A stretch of DNA of 56,083 nt from Arthrobacter sp. SO5 (GCF_020532805.1 NZ_MQTQ01000104.1:45212-101294); one strand, 5' to 3'. Positions 15,006-23,640 are shown, counted from the first letter of the stretch. Notes: a model not told the origin generated them from the letters alone. Program-made: numbers and translations.

Positions 15006-16240
15006 TCGATGCGCAGGACGCGTTGACCCGCGCTCACCGATACGAGTGGGCACCTTTCGTGGCGACAACCGCCAGGCGGTTCGGGAATCTCGACACTGCC
15101 GAGGACGCGGCCGCGGAAGCCTTCGCGATCGCCACGGAGCGCTGGCCGGTGGACGGCATACCGCCCAACCCCGGCGCCTGGCTCACCACGACAGCGAGCC
15201 GCAAGGCGATTGACCGGATCCGGCGCGAGAGCAGCCGCGACGCGAGACACACGGAGGCGAAGCTCCTGTACGACGCAGAGCCCGACCCAGTCGGCGTGAT
15301 CGACGACGACCGGCTTCGGCTGCTCTTCATCTGCTGCCATCCGGCGCTTTCGATGGAGGCACGTGTGGCACTGACGCTGCGGATGATCGGCGGACTGAGC
15401 GTGCCCGAGATCGCCCGCGCGTTCCTGGTGCAGGACACCACGATGGGCGCCCGCATCACTCGCGCCAAGGCCAAGATCGCCGCCGCCCAGATCCCGTACC
15501 GCGTGCCGGCGGCCGAGGATCTGCCCGGCCGAGTGTCGGGGGTGCTCGCAGTAGTCTTCCTGATCTTCAACGAGGGCTATCTCGCGTCCGGCCCTGACAC
15601 CGCACCGGTGCGCGAGGAGCTGACCGGCGAGGCGATTCGGCTCGCGCGGTTGCTGCACGGCCTGCTGCCCGACGACGGTGAGGTGACCGGGATGCTCGCG
15701 ATGCTGCTGCTCACCGACGCGCGCCGCTCGGCCCGGGTGTCATCGGCGCGTGAGTTGGTCCCGCTGGCCGAGCAGGACAGAGGCCTCTGGGATGTGGCTC
15801 AGATATCCGAAGGGCACGCCCTGGTCCGCGAGCGATTGGCCTCCAAGGTCGCGCCCGGCCGGTACCAGCTACTCGCGGCGATCAACGCCGTGCACACTGA
15901 CGGCGACGCGACCGACTGGACGCAGGTGGTTGCGCTCTACGACCAGCTCGTCAGGCTCGACGGTTCACCGATCGTACGGCTCAACCGGGCGATCGCCGTG
16001 GGCGAGCGTGACGGCCTCGAGGCGGGACTCGCGCTCATCGACGACCTCGACTCCGCGCTCTCGGGATACCACGCTTACCACGCCGCTCGGGCGCACTTGT
16101 TGCGTCGGCTGGGTCGGGACACCGCAGCCCGCGATGCTTACGACGCCGCGATCAGCCTCGCCGGCAACACTGCCGAGATCGCCTTCCTCACGCGGCGCCG
16201 GGATCAGGCACGACCAGAGGACAACGGTCGCTGCGGCTGA
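15002..16240 (+). CDS. ECF-type RNA polymerase sigma factor with C-terminal extension (DUF6596)
   Basis: About 412 residues. Sigma region 2 is FVATTARRFGNLDTAEDAAA through TTTASRKAIDRIRRE; region 4 is VALTLRMIGGLSVPEIARAF. A long helical C-terminal extension follows (VVFLIFNEGYLASG, LLLTDARRSAR, RLNRAIAVGE), as in the ECF groups paired with YCII proteins. No ATG, GTG or well-placed TTG is available at the expected start. CTG at 15002 forms a CTGA overlap with the YCII stop, and TTG 15023 (AGGA nearby) is the alternative. Product probably controls its own operon. Confidence 0.88.
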   Translation: MIDAQDALTRAHRYEWAPFVATTARRFGNLDTAEDAAAEAFAIATERWPVDGIPPNPGAWLTTTASRKAIDRIRRESSRDARHTEAKLLYDAEPDPVGVIDDDRLRLLFICCHPALSMEARVALTLRMIGGLSVPEIARAFLVQDTTMGARITRAKAKIAAAQIPYRVPAAEDLPGRVSGVLAVVFLIFNEGYLASGPDTAPVREELTGEAIRLARLLHGLLPDDGEVTGMLAMLLLTDARRSARVSSARELVPLAEQDRGLWDVAQISEGHALVRERLASKVAPGRYQLLAAINAVHTDGDATDWTQVVALYDQLVRLDGSPIVRLNRAIAVGERDGLEAGLALIDDLDSALSGYHAYHAARAHLLRRLGRDTAARDAYDAAISLAGNTAEIAFLTRRRDQARPEDNGRCG

Positions 16241-16255
16241 CCAGCCCAAGGCTGG
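16241..16255 (+). terminator. hairpin after sigma operon
   Basis: CCAGCC and GGCTGG with a three-base loop lie directly after the sigma factor stop codon. No U-tract follows, so termination is inferred from position. Confidence 0.4.
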
Positions 16256-16354
16256 CCCCGACGCTGACCGCGCCGCCTACCTGGATGCCTAATACGCTCC
16301 TGGGCCCTTGAAGTCCTGCCGGCTCCAACCCCGGGCCCTCGCATTCCTACTTCG

Positions 16355-17044
16355 TCATGAACGACACGGTCTGACGGTTTGGGCAAATTCGGCGATTTTC
16401 AGCGCGTGCACCTGTGCGCAGTCGAATACACGGAAGCCAGGACTCTCTCCAGAGAATGCCAACACGAGGTCAGTCCCAGCGAGAAGCACCGCATCAACGT
16501 TCTCGTCGGCAACCATGCGCTGTCCCGCGTTGAAGAAGACCTGACGCTGCTGCTGCGAACACACTCCGCTCTTAGCCATGGACACGTAGTTTGTGTGAAC
16601 CTCGTCAATCCACTCAGGGCCTGGTGCGATGACCACCACGTCACCGAGAGCGCCGTAGAACCCAGACTCCATGACTGTCTTCGTGCCCAACAGTCCGACC
16701 CGCCGGAGGCCGCGTTCGTGAAGCTCATCCCGCACAACATCGCACAAATCAATAACCGGAAGCGGGGAGATCAGCTTGAACTCCCCTACACAGAAGTGTC
16801 CTGCAATCGAAGTGACAGCAACCGCCTCGGCTCCGGCAAGCTGAAGCCGGCGCGTGAGCTCTTCATAGATTCGAACCTGCTTGTTGACATCACCCGCTGC
16901 CTGGTTTTCCAAGAGAGTGGAAGTGTCAGCATGAACCATGGTCAGTTCCAGGTCCCGGCCGCCGTCCACCATCGCCTGAATGAGCGTCCGGTAGTAATAG
17001 TCCGTCGCAGCGGGCCCGATCCCCACGATAAGTCCAACGTGCAC
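16355..17044 (-). CDS. Asp/Glu racemase superfamily protein lacking the usual catalytic cysteines
   Basis: A 229-residue protein from GTG (HVGLIVGIGPAATDYYYRTL) with GGAGG just upstream. The fold signatures of the aspartate/glutamate racemase superfamily are present (GIGPAATDYYY, PVIDLCDVV, RVGLLGTKTVMESGFY). The first catalytic site normally reads CNT and here reads TSIAGH. The second normally reads GCTE and here reads AGTDLVL. Both cysteines are missing, so classic racemisation is unlikely. It may be a non-racemase member or use a nearby Cys (HFC). Confidence 0.8.
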   Translation of the reverse strand: MHVGLIVGIGPAATDYYYRTLIQAMVDGGRDLELTMVHADTSTLLENQAAGDVNKQVRIYEELTRRLQLAGAEAVAVTSIAGHFCVGEFKLISPLPVIDLCDVVRDELHERGLRRVGLLGTKTVMESGFYGALGDVVVIAPGPEWIDEVHTNYVSMAKSGVCSQQQRQVFFNAGQRMVADENVDAVLLAGTDLVLAFSGESPGFRVFDCAQVHALKIAEFAQTVRPCRS

Positions 17045-17265
17045 TATTCCTCCAGGTAAGTCGGTCGCCACCAGCCTGCCCGTGAACAGATACCGCACCC
17101 GGCTACTCGTCAGCCAGCCCAGGCCACTACTGTCAGAGCGATCCGCCTGATCCTCTCATATGAGATTGAGAGTGGGGTTCGCGGCCGTCCCTTACTCCTC
17201 CGATTGCCAGTGCGTTCCAGACCGTAGGTGACAATCTGGCTGGAGCTGGAAGGCAGGTTGGTGGG

Positions 17266-17516
17266 CTAGCGGGACAAGAGTTTTTCCCCGTCAGTTCGTA
17301 TTTCCCCAGAAGGTGAAACGTGCCGGTAGAGCGTCTGGCGGGTGATCCCAAGTTCGGTGCAGAGATCGCCCACCTTGGTGCCGGGCTTGCCCATGGAGGC
17401 CAGGGCGAGCCGGAGCTTGGCGGGGGTCATTTTGAAGGGGCGCCCGCCGCTGCGGCCGCGGGCGCGGGCGGCGGCGAGCCCTGCTGTCGTACGTTCGGAG
17501 ATGAGTTCGCGGAAAC
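17266..17516 (-). pseudogene. C-terminal remnant of a serine recombinase (resolvase)
   Basis: The last ~83 codons of a Tn3-type resolvase are recognisable: RELISERTTAGLAAARARGR, GGRPFKMTPAKL, then the helix-turn-helix KVGDLCTELGITRQTLYRHV. The catalytic N-terminal domain is absent, replaced by unrelated sequence from about 17517. It is a relic of a transposon or invertase system. Confidence 0.8.
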
Positions 17517-17604
17517 ACCTAGTAAAACTCCAGCCCAGCTGCTGGCTCCGTGCCACATTCTGCGCGTGCCAGGTCGAGCAAAAGAGATGTCTTAGGATCA
17601 AGGG

Positions 17605-18345
17605 ATGACCCCTCAACGTCCCATTGTCTTGATTACTGGCGTCGGCCGACGGATCTCCATCGGTACAGAGATCGCCCGTCAGCTTGCTGCGGACGGGTGG
17701 GACATCGCCTTCGCCAACCACCGACCGGAACGGGGGTTCGTGGATGATTTCACTCTGGAGCTGCACGCACTTGGGGCTAGGACCTTCGCCTTCGAGAGCG
17801 ATCTAGCAGACCCGATGAGTCCCGCCACGTTGGTAGCGTCGGTTGCAGAACAGTTGGGGCCCGTCCAGGCACTGGTCGCAAGCCACGCTCAGTCCGTAGA
17901 CAGCAGCATTCATGACACGTCGGTCGAGAGCTTTGACCGTCACTTCGCCATCAACACCCGCGCGAACTGGCTATTGATCAAAGCGTTCGCCCAGCAGTAC
18001 TCGTCAGCACCTGGACTGGGGCGAATCGTCGCGCTGACGAGCGACCACACAACGCATAACCTCCCCTACGGCGCTAGCAAGGGCGCACTTGATCGAATTG
18101 TGATCGCGGCCGCCGGCGAACTTGGGCACCTCGGTATCACCGCGAACTTGGTCAACCCGGGCCCGGTCGACACCGGGTGGATGAGCCCGGACCTCGGGGA
18201 CGCTCTGAGCAGCGAGACGGCGCTCGGTCGGCTTGGCACACAACGGGACGCTGCGAATTTAGTGTCCTTCCTGCTCTCCGAACGCGGCGGCTGGATCAAT
18301 GGTCAGCTCCTGCATTCCAACGGCGGCTTCCACCTGCCTGTCTAA
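17605..18345 (+). CDS. short-chain dehydrogenase/reductase
   Basis: A 246-residue SDR. The cofactor loop is present as LITGVGRRISIGTEIA, close to the FabG/aminoglycoside-linked SDR subgroup. The catalytic Ser, Tyr and Lys are visible (IVALTSDHTTHNLPYGASKG), and the C-terminus reads FLLSERGGWINGQLLHSNGG. NAD(P)H-dependent reduction is expected; substrate unknown. TAGGAT lies six bases before ATG (leaderless style). Intact. Confidence 0.9.
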   Translation: MTPQRPIVLITGVGRRISIGTEIARQLAADGWDIAFANHRPERGFVDDFTLELHALGARTFAFESDLADPMSPATLVASVAEQLGPVQALVASHAQSVDSSIHDTSVESFDRHFAINTRANWLLIKAFAQQYSSAPGLGRIVALTSDHTTHNLPYGASKGALDRIVIAAAGELGHLGITANLVNPGPVDTGWMSPDLGDALSSETALGRLGTQRDAANLVSFLLSERGGWINGQLLHSNGGFHLPV

Positions 18346-18398
18346 GCCTCCTCCCCGATGAGGAGCAGATGTCGGCAATCCCAACGCTGATCGCGAAC

Positions 18399-18443
18399 GC
18401 CAAATAGCCCTGCGATTCACTGCCAAATAGCGCTGCGATTCAC
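18399..18443. mobile_element. tandem end repeats of a second IS type
   Basis: Two 22-base copies (18399-18420 and 18422-18443) of a unit containing CCAAATAGC and CTGCGATTCAC differ at one base. Multiple tandem terminal repeats are typical of IS21-like ends. No transposase gene is attached. Confidence 0.5.
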
Positions 18444-18449
18444 AGGCGT

Positions 18450-18479
18450 CGTTTTTCCGAAGTCGTCTGCACAGGCACA
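18450..18479. mobile_element. orphan IS21-like terminal sequence, third copy
   Basis: CCGAAGTCGTCTGCACA matches the inner repeat of the ends at 1564 and 12956. It lies directly beside the other IS-type end at 18399-18443, so two element ends have been joined. Confidence 0.5.
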
Positions 18480-18651
18480 AAGGGTCGTTTATGACTGTTG
18501 CGGATAGGGCCCACGCGGGGTTCTGTTGATCGAAGCAACGCCATATGAGTTTCGAGCGCCTGACCTCCTCGCAACGGTAGGCTGAACCAATGATGTCGGG
18601 GGACGCGGAACAGCCACAGCACTGGGATATCTACACCCTGCGGAGCGAGCG

Positions 18652-19002
18652 ATGAGCCCTCTCCTGGACTTACCCGTTATCGCCGTGATCCTCTGGTTGG
18701 TGCACGCTAGCCTGGGCACCGCCGGCCACCAGGCCTACCGCTACACCCGCTGGATGCTCTTCGGTGGGCTGGCAGCGGCGCCCGCGGTGTTTTTCTCACT
18801 TGCGGTCAGAGCGAGCAGGGCAGTCCCGGCAGCATGGAAGGACGACTCCATGGCCGGGGTTTTCGAGGGCATGCTCGCGCTGGAGGCACTGCTGGTGCTG
18901 TTGGCCCTCGCACTTTTGGAGGTCATCCACGTAGCAGTGACGACGACGATACGGGCTGCCCGCACCAGGGCGGCCGTGCGAACCGAGCCGACTGCCGGCT
19001 GA
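18652..19002 (+). CDS. three-helix membrane protein
   Basis: A 116-residue protein with hydrophobic helices near residues 5-22 (LPVIAVILWLVHASLGTA), 34-53 (WMLFGGLAAAPAVFFSLAV) and 70-95 (LEALLVLLALALLEVIHVAV), and a basic C-terminus. ATG follows GGAG by six bases. No family recognised. Good coding character and start support suggest a real gene of unknown role. Confidence 0.6.
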   Translation: MSPLLDLPVIAVILWLVHASLGTAGHQAYRYTRWMLFGGLAAAPAVFFSLAVRASRAVPAAWKDDSMAGVFEGMLALEALLVLLALALLEVIHVAVTTTIRAARTRAAVRTEPTAG

Positions 19003-19190
19003 AATCTTCCACCCCGTTCCCAGCGTGCTCGTTCCAGTCTCTGAGTCGCTTCCGGACTGGCCACCTCCAGATCAGTATTTCCCACCCCGCAAAGCACCGC
19101 GCCTCGCTATACACGAACCTCCCCACGTTGAGGAGTAACCATGACCCCGCCGAACTGCAGACTGTTCCGGAAGGTCGACTGACCAGTGGT

Positions 19191-19379
19191 CTAGCTGGCC
19201 TTTCCCGCGGTGCTCTTACTCATCGCCAGGGAGGTCGCCGGACCGAGAACCAGCGAAATCGCAATCGCGGCGTTGACGGGTATGTTTCCGTTCACCCAGA
19301 GGTTAGAGAACAGCGAGAACGCTGCCACTGACAGCCCCGCAAGAATGGCAAATGTCCTGGTCCTGCTCTTCGTCCCCAT
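19191..19379 (-). CDS. small two-helix membrane protein
   Basis: A 62-residue protein: basic start (MGTKSRTRTF), helix 1 (AILAGLSVAAFSLFSNLWV) and helix 2 (VNAAIAISLVLGPATSLAM). A perfect TATACT lies six bases before ATG, giving a leaderless message. This promoter is the strongest support. Function unknown. Confidence 0.6.
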   Translation of the reverse strand: MGTKSRTRTFAILAGLSVAAFSLFSNLWVNGNIPVNAAIAISLVLGPATSLAMSKSTAGKAS

Positions 19380-19771
19380 GCGGCGAGTATACGGCCGGGA
19401 CGGGCAAGATTAGGGCTAAGTGATGGTGACTGTCTGGGTCTTGCGGAGCTGGGCGATGCCGATGACAGTGAGTCAACGTCAGGTTTTCGACCATGTGATC
19501 TTCGATAACGGTCGATATCTTGGGTCCTCCGGCTGCTGTCCGGCATGTATTCCATGAACGTCCGGGGCTCCGGTTACAGCGTGGTGGACGAACCGACGTC
19601 TAGTTCATGCACGAAGCGGACGGGAGCCGCGGAGCCGGCGATGGGGGTGCGGGAGCCGGCACCGATAGTTGGCCAGGGCGCCCGCACCGTTGAGGCGTGG
19701 GGGGGCCACTAGGCTGACCTGTATGCGACCACCGGAGCTTTCAGTGCTGTCCCTAACAGCCGGGACCAATC
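19380..19771. other. intergenic region, no gene seen
   Basis: Apart from the promoter of the small membrane gene at its left edge, I see no coding sequence, hairpin or repeat that I can support. Confidence 0.4.
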
Positions 19772-20344
19772 ATGGCTGACTTGATCCTCTTGAACGGGCC
19801 GCCCGGCATCGGGAAATCAACGCTGGCCAGAATGTACGCTGATCGCCACCCGGGCACATTGAACTTGGACATCGATCAGGTGCGCTGCCTCATTGGCGGG
19901 TGGCAGGATGACTTCCATGCCACCGGGGAGATAGTCCGCCCCGTCGCCGCAAGCATGGCTGCCACTCACCTCGCCGCAGGTCGTGACGTCATCATGCCGC
20001 AGTTCCTGGACGCAGAGGACGAGATCGCGGGCTTCCGGGCCGTCGCCGAGGACACCGGCAGTCGCTTCCAGGAGATTGTCATCATGGACACGAAAGAGCA
20101 TTCCATCGCACGGTTCGCACGCCGTGGTGCAGGGCAGGATGTTCCCTGGCACGGGCAGATCAAGGCAATCGTGGAACAAGGCGGCGGCCTGCAATTGCTG
20201 GAGTCCATGTACGACGGTCTGGCCACCGGACTTCGTACGCGCCCATCCGCTGCCCTCATCCACAGCACCCACGGAGCTCCTGAGGAGACCTACGCGAACT
20301 TGATGAGTGCACTTGCTCCCGAACAAGCGGTGCCGGAGTCATAG
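19772..20344 (+). CDS. P-loop kinase-like (AAA_33/zeta-toxin-like) protein
   Basis: A 190-residue protein with Walker A in ILLNGPPGIGKSTLARMYAD, a DIDQVRCLIGG segment like the acceptor Asp of small-molecule kinases, and LAAGRDVIMPQFLD as strand 3. It belongs to the AAA_33-type kinases related to chloramphenicol phosphotransferase. Substrate unknown. No antitoxin lies next to it, so a toxin role is not supported. Confidence 0.82.
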   Translation: MADLILLNGPPGIGKSTLARMYADRHPGTLNLDIDQVRCLIGGWQDDFHATGEIVRPVAASMAATHLAAGRDVIMPQFLDAEDEIAGFRAVAEDTGSRFQEIVIMDTKEHSIARFARRGAGQDVPWHGQIKAIVEQGGGLQLLESMYDGLATGLRTRPSAALIHSTHGAPEETYANLMSALAPEQAVPES

Positions 20345-20366
20345 CAGCACACCGTCCGCCCCCGTC

Positions 20367-20381
20367 GTGGACAGTGTCCAC
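20367..20381. repeat. palindrome GTGGACA-N-TGTCCAC
   Basis: A perfect 7-bp inverted repeat with one central base. The same core recurs inside the longer palindrome at 26651-26669. It could be an operator or a remnant of a mobile element end. The rest of 20345-20654 has no gene. Confidence 0.5.
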
Positions 20382-20615
20382 ACCGCATTGGCCCCGCCAT
20401 CACAGCGTTGAACGAGTGGGACCACAGATATCGACCGTTTTTGACGCCGGCGGCGTTCGCGCTTGATGAAACGTGCTTCCGAGATAGGGGCGCACCGCGC
20501 TGTTCCCCGGCGGCATTTGCTGTTAGCGCCCCCTCATCGTTCATTTCACCGTGCGGGTCATACGTACATCGCCCACCCCCCTCACTCCGATCTAGTCAGC
20601 GGCTCTCAACGGCAC

Positions 20616-20638
20616 TCTGATCGACCGGCTTACGGACA
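20616..20638. repeat. dispersed palindromic repeat, degenerate unit 8
   Basis: TGATCGACCGGCTTACGGAC keeps one arm (CTTACGGAC) of the GGATC palindrome family. The other arm is eroded. It lies at the end of the DUF1801 gene. Confidence 0.45.
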
Positions 20639-20654
20639 CGACCGCGGAGCTAGG

Positions 20655-21062
20655 CTAGCGCCGGGGGTTAGGTGCTGCTTTGATGCGTCGCCAGCCGCCG
20701 GCACGGTTGTTTGCGATGATGGCGCGGAACATCGTCCGCAGGGCGTCCCGGTTGATCTCGTCACCGCGATAGATCTGGATGGCCCTTGCCGTAGCGTTGC
20801 CTTGGCCTTGATTGATGATGCCGTTCGGATCGGGCACCGCAGGGTCGTAGATAAAGACGTTGACGTGGTCCTTGGTGGCGAGTAGGGCACAGATGTTGCC
20901 CTGGAGCACGAAGTACGGTTGCACGGACCTCTTGATGGTCTCGTCGACCTCGGGATCAGCTTCGCGGACCACCGCACGCACCTGGTGGCAGATCGCTTGC
21001 TGCCACTCGGGGAGCCGGTCGATGTACTCGTCGACGCGGCGGTCGAGGCGCGCACTGCCCAT
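20655..21062 (-). CDS. DUF1801 domain protein
   Basis: A 135-residue protein from MGSARLDRRVDEYIDRLPEW. The pattern of an N-terminal helix, then CHQVRAVVREADPEVDETIK, then WQ/FVLQGNICALLATKDHVN and VFIYD is characteristic of DUF1801 (YdhG-type fold, sometimes linked to iron chaperone-like proteins). Function unknown. Its ATG overlaps the TGA of the SMP-30 gene by one base (TGATG), so it is translated as the second gene of that operon. Confidence 0.82.
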   Translation of the reverse strand: MGSARLDRRVDEYIDRLPEWQQAICHQVRAVVREADPEVDETIKRSVQPYFVLQGNICALLATKDHVNVFIYDPAVPDPNGIINQGQGNATARAIQIYRGDEINRDALRTMFRAIIANNRAGGWRRIKAAPNPRR

Positions 21063-21880
21063 CAGGCCACACCCGGAACTTCGACCTGGACGGCTAGCAC
21101 TTGCCCGGTGGGCGTAAGGAAGTCGCTGGGCCATCGCGCGCTGACGATGTACAGCGTTCTGCCGTCGTCTCCGCCTAGCGTGCATGCGAAACAGCCGCGA
21201 TCAGCGTCGATCGTTTCGAGCACCTGGCCGCCCTCGCGCACGCGCACGCAGTGTTGATTACCGACGTCAGCAGCCCATACTGCGCCTTCGGCATCCAGAC
21301 AGATCCCGTCGGGATGGTCCCCTGGAAGGTCGGCCCATACGCGCCGGTTCGACAGTGCACCATCCTCGCCAACAGTGAAGGCGGTTAGCCGGTTCCCATA
21401 TGATTCTGCGACGATCAGCGTCGCAGAATCGGGCGTTACCACCATCCCGTTCGGGAATGCGAGGTCCTCTGCGACAGCGCGTGCGCTTCCGTCCGGGGTG
21501 ACTACTGCGAGGATTCCCGGGGCGAACTCACCACCGGGGAAGTCGAAACCGATGCAGCCGACGAACGCGTTGCCCCGGCTGTCGACGGCGATATCGTTCC
21601 ACGAATATGGGTTCAGATTCCCCAGCTCGGCGTGCGTGACTAGGGCGCCGTCCGGCTCCCGGCGCAACAGCCGATCGCCCGAAACCAGCAGCAACCGCCC
21701 ATCCGGCAGCCAGTCGATGCAACACGGGACCGATGACGGACGCTCGACAACCTGGCGTGTGCCGTCCGGATCCAGCGTGATCAGCTCATGCGCGGCCCAG
21801 TCCGCGATCCACAGCTTGCCGTCATGCCACCGGGGAGACTCGCCGAGGACTAGCCCGTCCAAAACCACGTTCGTAGTCAT
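21062..21880 (-). CDS. SMP-30/gluconolactonase-like beta-propeller hydrolase
   Basis: A 272-residue six-bladed propeller. Metal-ligand positions of the family are present: Glu in VLGESPRWHDG, Asn/Asp in YSWNDIAVDSRGN, Asn in AFPNGMVVTPD and Asp in HPDGICLDAEG. It probably hydrolyses a sugar lactone or related ester in the cytosol. The start is ATG 21880; the upstream 38 codons in frame lack family resemblance. It is the first gene of a pair with DUF1801. Confidence 0.88.
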   Translation of the reverse strand: MTTNVVLDGLVLGESPRWHDGKLWIADWAAHELITLDPDGTRQVVERPSSVPCCIDWLPDGRLLLVSGDRLLRREPDGALVTHAELGNLNPYSWNDIAVDSRGNAFVGCIGFDFPGGEFAPGILAVVTPDGSARAVAEDLAFPNGMVVTPDSATLIVAESYGNRLTAFTVGEDGALSNRRVWADLPGDHPDGICLDAEGAVWAADVGNQHCVRVREGGQVLETIDADRGCFACTLGGDDGRTLYIVSARWPSDFLTPTGQVLAVQVEVPGVA

Positions 21881-22036
21881 CACCCCACCAGATTGCACCA
21901 CCAACCCACCCGGCACAAGCTGCGATTCTGAGCTACCTAATCCATCGGGGCAGCGCGCGCGTAAGAGGATCCTTGGGTTCTTGCGGTGGTCCAAAATTCA
22001 TTCGGAGCAGCGGGTTCCCCAAGCTGCGGCGTCAGT

Positions 22037-22228
22037 TCAGACGGATTCGTCCTGTCCAGACTCGGCCAAGGTGACGCCGGCGACGGACCAGTTCTCGCGC
22101 GGGAGCTCCTGCAAGGTCACCCGGATCGTGTCAGGACGAATTTCCATGACCTCAGCGTAAGCGGCCGTCAGCCGCCGCTTCTTTTCCGTGGATGAGGGGG
22201 AGGCATTGAGAACTTGAATGAGGGGCAT
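22037..22228 (-). CDS. 4-oxalocrotonate tautomerase-like protein
   Basis: A 63-residue protein with the catalytic proline directly after Met (MPLIQVLNASPSSTEKKRRL) and the helix LTAAYAEVMEIRPDTIRVTL, ending LPRENWSVAG. Members form hexamers and tautomerise small keto-enol acids. No catechol-pathway genes are near, so the substrate is open. Full length. Confidence 0.88.
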   Translation of the reverse strand: MPLIQVLNASPSSTEKKRRLTAAYAEVMEIRPDTIRVTLQELPRENWSVAGVTLAESGQDESV

Positions 22229-22292
22229 TCACAGATTGTGGCATCCTCTTGAGAGGAATGGACGGACGCCGTAACGGGAGGCCGGCCCCAGC

Positions 22293-23108
22293 TTAGGTCA
22301 GGGCCTGTTTCCAGGCGTACTGATTGCGTACGACATAGTCAGCCGCAGTGCGCCAGTGCGCACCGTGTCCGCTGACGTACATGTCGGCCCAAGGCTGGAA
22401 TCCGGTTTCATGAGACGACTTCAGCAACTCGTGCATGGCCGCCGTCCTCTTTCCCAGGGCCTCGGGCAACGCTTTCCGTAGGAGCTCGTCAGCCCCATAA
22501 CCGTCAATAACGGCGCGGAGCCTGGCAGCTGCCTCGGGAACCGGTTGGCCTTCAAAGAGCATCCCAAAGGACTGCGCTGCATATGCCAGGTCCCAGAGGC
22601 GCGTGCTCGGGCCCGCCGCGTCCCAATCGATGAAAACCCACCGTTCACCCACAATGAGGTTCCATGGAGCGAAGTCGTTGTGGCACATGAGGTTCGGATT
22701 CTCGGCGGGAAGCAAAACTTTCCATCCGATCGTGTCCGAGACGCTAAAGCCTTCGCTGGCATCGTGAATCCGACGAATTAAACGGCCGACCCGCAGCAGG
22801 TCATCCTGTCCCAAGGGCAACTGGTCCATCGCAGATACACCCGCGACGTACTCGGTGACATGCCGCCCAGCGTGATCCATGCCCAAGGGTTCGGGAACGT
22901 CAACACCAGCCACGCGTAGAGCCTTCAGGTACGCCTGGACAGTGGCAGAATTTTGCAGCCACGGTTTGCGGACCGTATTGCCAATACGAACGACGCTCTC
23001 GGAGGCGTTGCCGCCGGAAAGTATTTCAGCTTCCTCATTCACCCGAAGAACGCTACTGCGTGCCAACAGGCTGGCCAAGCCAACGCCCGAGCCGAGCTGA
23101 GCCGACAT
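22293..23108 (-). CDS. APH-family phosphotransferase (aminoglycoside/choline kinase fold)
   Basis: A 271-residue kinase-fold protein with the catalytic loop NLMCHNDFAPWNLIVGERW and metal-binding WVFIDWDAAGPSTRLWDLAY. The N-lobe includes VVRIGNTVRKPW. It transfers a phosphate from ATP to an unknown acceptor. Similar proteins are often annotated as phosphotransferases without proven resistance function, and no resistance claim is made. Palindromic repeat unit 9 lies within 5 bases upstream of the ATG, in promoter/leader position. Confidence 0.88.
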   Translation of the reverse strand: MSAQLGSGVGLASLLARSSVLRVNEEAEILSGGNASESVVRIGNTVRKPWLQNSATVQAYLKALRVAGVDVPEPLGMDHAGRHVTEYVAGVSAMDQLPLGQDDLLRVGRLIRRIHDASEGFSVSDTIGWKVLLPAENPNLMCHNDFAPWNLIVGERWVFIDWDAAGPSTRLWDLAYAAQSFGMLFEGQPVPEAAARLRAVIDGYGADELLRKALPEALGKRTAAMHELLKSSHETGFQPWADMYVSGHGAHWRTAADYVVRNQYAWKQALT

Positions 23109-23112
23109 GATT

Positions 23113-23138
23113 CCCGCTGAGGGATCCCCTTACGGACG
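23113..23138. repeat. dispersed palindromic repeat, unit 9
   Basis: CCCGCTGAGGGATCCCCTTA then CGGACG. Here it lies immediately upstream of a start codon rather than after a stop codon, unlike most members. Confidence 0.65.
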
Positions 23139-23233
23139 AGCGGTCACATCGCATACGCCACGACTGCGGCCTTCCGCTCAATCGCTGCGGCAACCTACCA
23201 GACCGCGGCGGCTGGCTCCGACAGATTCGGTGC

Positions 23234-23640
23234 ATGCAGCTGAGTCCCACCACCGTCCTGAATGTTCAAGCGACTTGGGCGGGGTTCCTAGGTCTACCCC
23301 AAGAATCCTTGGCAGGAAACGGCACGAGGATCTACCGCGAGAAAAGTGATAGTTCTGTGCTCATGTTTGTTTCGTTGATCGGGGTAGTCGTTGTGTTTGG
23401 ACCAAGGTGGGCCATTGAAGTAGCTGGCGACCTCGACGACCAAGAGCTCGCAAGTCATGCAAAACTTCTGGAAATCAGCGCTCCGCATGGCGGACAGCCA
23501 CTGGGCGACGCAGGACTCTATTTCTGTGACACCGTGCCATCCGTCCCGGGCCTCACTCCGACCGTGAGCAGCGACCCAGAACATGCTTTTGCGTTGGAGC
23601 GCGCCTGCTCTCAGGACGACGCGGCAGAAGTCGGCTTGAG
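23234..23640 (+). pseudogene. 5' fragment of a GNAT-type gene
   Basis: The first ~135 codons resemble the N-terminal half of two-part actinobacterial GNAT proteins (ending HAFALERACSQDDAAEVGL). The acetyl-CoA binding half is absent. From about 23640 the frame runs antisense into the plasmid-type gene whose own 3' end stops here. One breakpoint therefore joined two partial genes. Confidence 0.55.

Noticed and set aside
18399..18443. CRISPR-like repeat pair
   Set aside because: Only two units with a one-base spacer, no further units and no cas genes; fits tandem IS ends better.
19772..20344. Zeta-type toxin of a toxin-antitoxin pair
   Set aside because: The fold is similar, but no small antitoxin gene lies next to it.
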